Assembly: GCF_022458985.1 (NCBI RefSeq)
Contig: NC_061777.1
Coordinates: forward strand, 13,791,668 to 13,855,667
DNA length: 64,000 bases
Direction of reading: 5' to 3'
Origin: Mugil cephalus
Taxonomy: Eukaryota; Chordata; Actinopteri; Mugiliformes; Mugilidae
Positions 60,521 to 64,000 of this stretch are shown here, piece after piece (the stretch's first letter is position 1; each line of letters starts with the position of its first letter). Position numbers and translations under genes: made by a program. The notes below the pieces were generated by a model, which saw only the letters and a list, made by a program, of their open reading frames with translations, was not told where the DNA came from and did not search any database.

Positions 60521-60661
60521 AATCGCCACCATGTGCTGCAAGCTGTGCATCCATCTCCCCTGTCCGCTCATCAGGGTTTTTTTGGGTGCCAGCATTTCTC
60601 AAAGGCCAACGAGCTGCTCAAAAAATCTGGAAAGTCTCCCATTGACTGGAAGGCACTTTAA
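60521..60661 (+). pseudogene. ung: Duplicated ung terminal exon
   Basis: An exact-length (141-nt) copy of the ung last exon, with the acceptor 'ctgttttacag' intact and the frame open to the same stop ([13 protein letters not shown] ... SPIDWKAL). Two amino-acid changes are visible: the first Lys is Asn, and the Arg after SAH in the DNA-intercalation loop is Gln. It has no upstream ung exons of its own. It could be dead, or could be spliced from the ung penultimate exon (donor at 55879) as an alternative 3' end, with phase 0 matching. Confidence 0.85.
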
Positions 60662-61771
60662 CTTGTTATGTATGTTTGCTTTTCTAATATGTGTTGATTA
60701 AGTACACACCTAAACCATAAGCTTTCTAACTTCCTGTTCCTGTCCTCAGCAATAGTATGTTATGTTCATCTGTTTTAAGTTGAAGAGTTTTTGTTTTATA
60801 CGCTGCCTTTTCCTTGTTCTTCTTCTTTTTTTAAGCCTTTTTGTTCAGACTTGCTTTTGGGATGTATTTTTGTATGATCTGCTGTTGGCAGCTCCATTGT
60901 TGTAAATATGTTTGTTTACTTTTCTGTATTTACTGAAATTTGGGGTCAGTTAAAGTGGTTCCAAAAAGCGGTTGTTTTGATTTCTCTGAGTTCGATTATT
61001 TCCGTCTAATCTGAAACGTTGTGTATGAGGCAATAAGATCTTTTATCCATAGTCCACTGCTGAAAATGATTTTTTTTCTTACTGTGATCCTGGATATATT
61101 GGTAAAATTGATTAACATTTTATTTGTTTAATATTCAGTTCCTGTCTCTGTTCCCCAGTGCTGTGCTGATGTCACTTCCTGTAGTAACTGGAAACAGTTT
61201 AATGAAGATATTGCATAGATGCACTCAAGTTTTAAAAGGAAGTCACACAACACCTGTAAAATGTTGGTCCTGATGAATGTTGATGGTTGACCCAAGACCC
61301 AAGAAACAGAGCTTAAATATGGGTGCAGGAGCAACTTGTGATTTTGATATATTTTTATTTATTTATTTATATTTTTTTACGATGAACTTTACTGGGGATC
61401 TGCTTCAGCACCACCCATTTAAAGTCTCAACGCTACAGTTGTCTTTTTTGTTACATCTTCAGACCTGAAACAGTTCAGCTCCACCCACTGAGCTGAGAGT
61501 TTAAGCACAGGAAATGAGAAGAGGCATGTTAATTCACATCAAAGACTTTTATTTATATTTAATTTTTTACAATTTCTGGGTAACATGGATTTTTCAAAAT
61601 AAAAGCATAACACTGATCTCGTGTGTATGGTATGGCTTTGTTGTCGGCTAAACAAAACGGAATTACACATTGTGGAATGCGTCGATGATTTATATTAAAA
61701 CTACTAATAAAAATAAAATAAAAAAAAAAAGTATAGAGGATTAATTTCCTGGTGCGTCGTCCACTATGTCT

Positions 61772-62236
61772 TCAGCCTCTCAGTCGGATGGTCAGGAAGA
61801 TGGTGCTGTGCGTCCTCACGTTGTAGTCCGACAGTTTTCCAGTTGTCATCTCCTTGCCTTCGTGAATGAGCCTCTGCTGGCTCACCGGTACCCCCTCCCT
61901 CTGCTCCACTCTCCGCTTGAAGTCGTTCACCGTCTCGTTGGGTTTGATATCGTAGCTGCTCGTCTGCCCCTTTTCGTTCCTGAGGAACACCTGGATGGTA
62001 GGAGGCTCGACGATCAGCAGGGAGACATGGGAGCCGGACTGCAAGCCGTAGTAGGACAAAGGTTTGTTGTCGTCACTGAGAGTTTTCGTCTGGCCGATTA
62101 CAAACATCAGCTTCTGTTTGTGGACAGGCACCTTCAGTAGATTATGGATTTGTGTTTTCAGGGATCCAACAGTGTCCTGTGGGTTCACAATCAGCCTGTG
62201 GGACATCCCATCCAGTGTTTTGATGATCAGTTCCAT
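61772..62236 (-). CDS. isg15: ISG15-like ubiquitin-like modifier, copy C (ends LRLRG)
   Basis: A 154-aa protein with two ubiquitin-like domains and a shorter hinge than copy A (VEPPTIQVF). The C-terminus is LRLRG followed directly by TGA. Compared with the LRLRGG of copy B, one GGA codon is missing. The 5'UTR intron is intact: donor CAAG|GTATGA at 62350-62349, acceptor CTTTCAG at 62247-62246, 105 bp. The promoter has TATA and ISRE motifs. This is therefore the copy best equipped for expression, yet it lacks the Gly-Gly used for conjugation in the family. A role as free or extracellular ISG15-like protein, or loss of function, are both possible. Confidence 0.85.
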   Translation of the reverse strand: MELIIKTLDGMSHRLIVNPQDTVGSLKTQIHNLLKVPVHKQKLMFVIGQTKTLSDDNKPLSYYGLQSGSHVSLLIVEPPTIQVFLRNEKGQTSSYDIKPNETVNDFKRRVEQREGVPVSQQRLIHEGKEMTTGKLSDYNVRTHSTIFLTIRLRG

Positions 62237-62439
62237 CTTAACAGTCTGAAAGAGAATTCAAAATATAATTTAAGATGCAACAAAAAGACATCTCTGTTAA
62301 TTGTCAAATGTTGCTTCATCATTGTTCATTTTATGAAGAGAGCTTCATACCTTGGGATGATTTCTTGTCTTCCTTTTTTTGTCAGGGATGCCACTTGTCA
62401 CGATGCTCAATAGCTGTGTGAAAACTTTTAGCTCCTCTA

Positions 62440-62528
62440 TTTATATACAGTCTGACCCAGCTAATCAAAACACCCTCACCTTCATTTAAGATTCGTTTTC
62501 CCTCTCTGCTTTGATTATTTTCGGTTTC
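62440..62528 (-). promoter_or_regulatory. isg15: isg15 copy C promoter: TATA box and ISRE-like site
   Basis: Minus strand GAAACCGAAAA (62518-62528) and a nearby GGGAAAACGAAT (IRF-like) lie upstream of TATATAAA (62440-62447). The second IRF-like site is closer to consensus than in copy A (GGAAAACGAA versus GGAAAATGAA). The predicted first exon is about 60 nt, ending at the 62351 donor border. Confidence 0.7.
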
Positions 62529-62861
62529 TATTCTCCAAACATGACTCCACTATAAAATGCGTGTTTTGATTACGCAGCAATGCGTCACCACCTAACCGGT
62601 TTATGAGGCAGGTGTTGCAGGTGTGGCGGAGGAGAAACAGCTGAGCTGGGACAAGGGACTTTTTTAACTAATCTGTTCAAGTGCAATCATGAACTGTGAT
62701 TCCGTTTAGCTGTGTTAAGAACTTGTTTAGAGGGAAACAAAACCAAAGCAGAAAATATTAGCCATGACAAGTATTTCTAACAATGCAACAAGAAAAACAA
62801 AAACATAGAGAAGTATACTGCAAATCAACAGTGGTGGAAGAGATCCTTTATTTACACTGGT

Positions 62862-63180
62862 CAGTCATAACATTATGTCCACCTTGCTAATATTGTGTAT
62901 AGGTCTCTTTTGTGCCTCCAAAACTGGGAAGCCCTCAGAGGGCCTGTGTCTGTTGTCTGGTTACTGGCCTTCTGAGGGTGTCCTGTGGGGTCTGGCAGCA
63001 AGATGTGAAATTGTGCTGTGGTGTTTTTCATGTTTTTTTGAGTTGTTCCTTAACTGTTTTTGTGTGTGTTCTTGTGTCAGGCTACATCCAGCTGGGGATA
63101 TTTGTTGCCTTCAAGGAGTGTCATTGCTATGGGGTGGGGGTTGCCTGGTCTGGTCTAGGTGGGTGGTACATAAGTACATA
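62862..63180. mobile_element. MITE copy in duplication unit 2
   Basis: Begins 'cagtcataacattatgtcc' and keeps 'ggccttctgagggtgtcctg' and 'gctacatccagctggggat' blocks of the 19507-19952 family. The right terminal repeat is lost. The longer counterpart of the deleted copy at 58283-58405. Confidence 0.6.
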
Positions 63181-64000
63181 GGCCTGGCTCTTTATACAAA
63201 ACGTATAGCCATATAAAGCATTTTGCTTATGTTTTGGGGGTTGCATGCCGTAAGACTTTTCAGCGTCTTGTTTTACCTTTAAGGGCTGTATTTCTTAGAC
63301 AAAAAAATAAAATAAATAAATAAAAAATAGGGGGTAGTGCGGTGCCAGTAGTAGCACGAGGACGCTGTGACAACTGTCAACAGAGGAGAGTGATACATGC
63401 GCTGTTTATTACCTAGTATATACAGTCAATGTGTAATACCGGCTCTAGTATTCATTTGGTATTTGGTCTCGAGGGCAAAATGTAATTACACTGCGGACCA
63501 GAGTTTGACACCTACGGCATAGAAGGTATGCACGTGACGTCACAACTAGCCGAAGTCTCCATGGTTACGGAGCACTGTGTGGCAGAAAGTGACAGATGAA
63601 CATGGAGATGAACAGTATTAGTTTGAATCATAGCCTTTAATGGCGTCTAAGTTGCAAAACTGATTTAAAAAATGACGAAGAGCTGTTGTGCGAGTGACTG
63701 AACCAACAGATTTGAAAAGTAGCCAGATTTACAGGCTCCTGGAAGCCGGAAGTAAATGGATCACTGCATTACGAAGAAACAACTGGAATCTAGGCATATT
63801 TAGTGTCAGGTAATATTAATTCATGCTGTATTTTTGATGAAGTTATACCCTAGATTACTTCTTAAGTTACGTTCTGGAGGGCTGTTAGATAAGTTTATCG
63901 ACGTTGTTGTTTTGGCGTAGTTACGGCCAACAGTAACTATTTCAGTTCAATAAATAACCATAAAACAATAAATGGAATATGATCTAACCTAACTGAAATG

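Larger units (their letters stand above)
60494..64000. repeat. Tandem segmental duplication, unit 2 (runs off the window)
   Basis: Repeats 55940-59110: the ung last exon, its 3'UTR, isg15 copy C, the MITE and the flank with a CRE/E-box motif. It still matches unit 1 at the final base of the window. Its differences are scattered substitutions, a 3-bp deletion at the isg15 C-terminus, a shorter isg15 hinge and a longer MITE. Confidence 0.9.

Noticed and set aside
60417-60701. 94-codon plus-strand frame over the duplicated ung exon, and a similar one at 55937-56146
   Set aside because: These frames are out of phase with the true UNG frame. The conserved protein frame begins at the acceptor and ends at the WKAL stop.
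1-64000. CRISPR arrays, bacterial operons, prophage, rRNA or tRNA genes
   Set aside because: The window is a vertebrate nuclear locus. No regularly spaced direct repeats, cloverleaf structures or rRNA-like stretches were seen.

Overview
The window is nuclear DNA of a teleost fish, probably a percomorph. The genes have short introns with GT-AG borders, and MITEs, Tc1-like, non-LTR and Penelope-like fragments are scattered through it. Gene order matches human 12q24.11: ssh1 (-), dao (+), svop (-), usp30 (+), alkbh2 (-), ung (+). All exon models below were read by eye from splice sites, phase and family resemblance. No alignment or RNA evidence was available, so borders may be off by a base or two.

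Layout. 1-4.7 kb: intergenic DNA and the ssh1 3' flank. 4.76-24.04 kb: ssh1 (Slingshot cofilin phosphatase, 14 coding exons), with a second phase-compatible first exon at 17.6-17.7 kb. 24.2-25.0 kb: a hAT-like MITE just upstream of ssh1. 25-33 kb: a gene-poor, repeat-rich block holding LINE, Tc1 and Penelope debris and an unidentified minus-strand coiled-coil coding sequence present in duplicated pieces. 33.7-37.2 kb: dao. 38.7-44 kb: svop. 46.8-50.3 kb: usp30. 51.9-52.8 kb: alkbh2, head to head with ung (53.5-56.1 kb), which has separate nuclear and mitochondrial first exons. 55.94-64.0 kb: a tandem segmental duplication carrying the ung last exon plus an ISG15-like interferon-stimulated gene.

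Functional links. alkbh2 and ung are both base-damage repair genes sharing an upstream region. usp30 (outer mitochondrial membrane deubiquitinase) and the UNG1 isoform act at or in mitochondria. dao is a peroxisomal flavoenzyme, svop a synaptic-vesicle transporter-like protein and ssh1 an actin regulator.

Most unusual point. The ISG15-like locus has three copies. The two with a full-length reading frame have each lost the C-terminal Gly-Gly needed for conjugation, by different small mutations (LRLRAG, and LRLRG then stop). Only the N-terminally truncated middle copy still ends LRLRGG. Copy A also has a GT-to-AT change at its inferred 5'UTR splice donor. The duplication created a second ung terminal exon with an intact acceptor and reading frame. 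The repeat unit still matches at the window edge, so more copies may lie beyond it.
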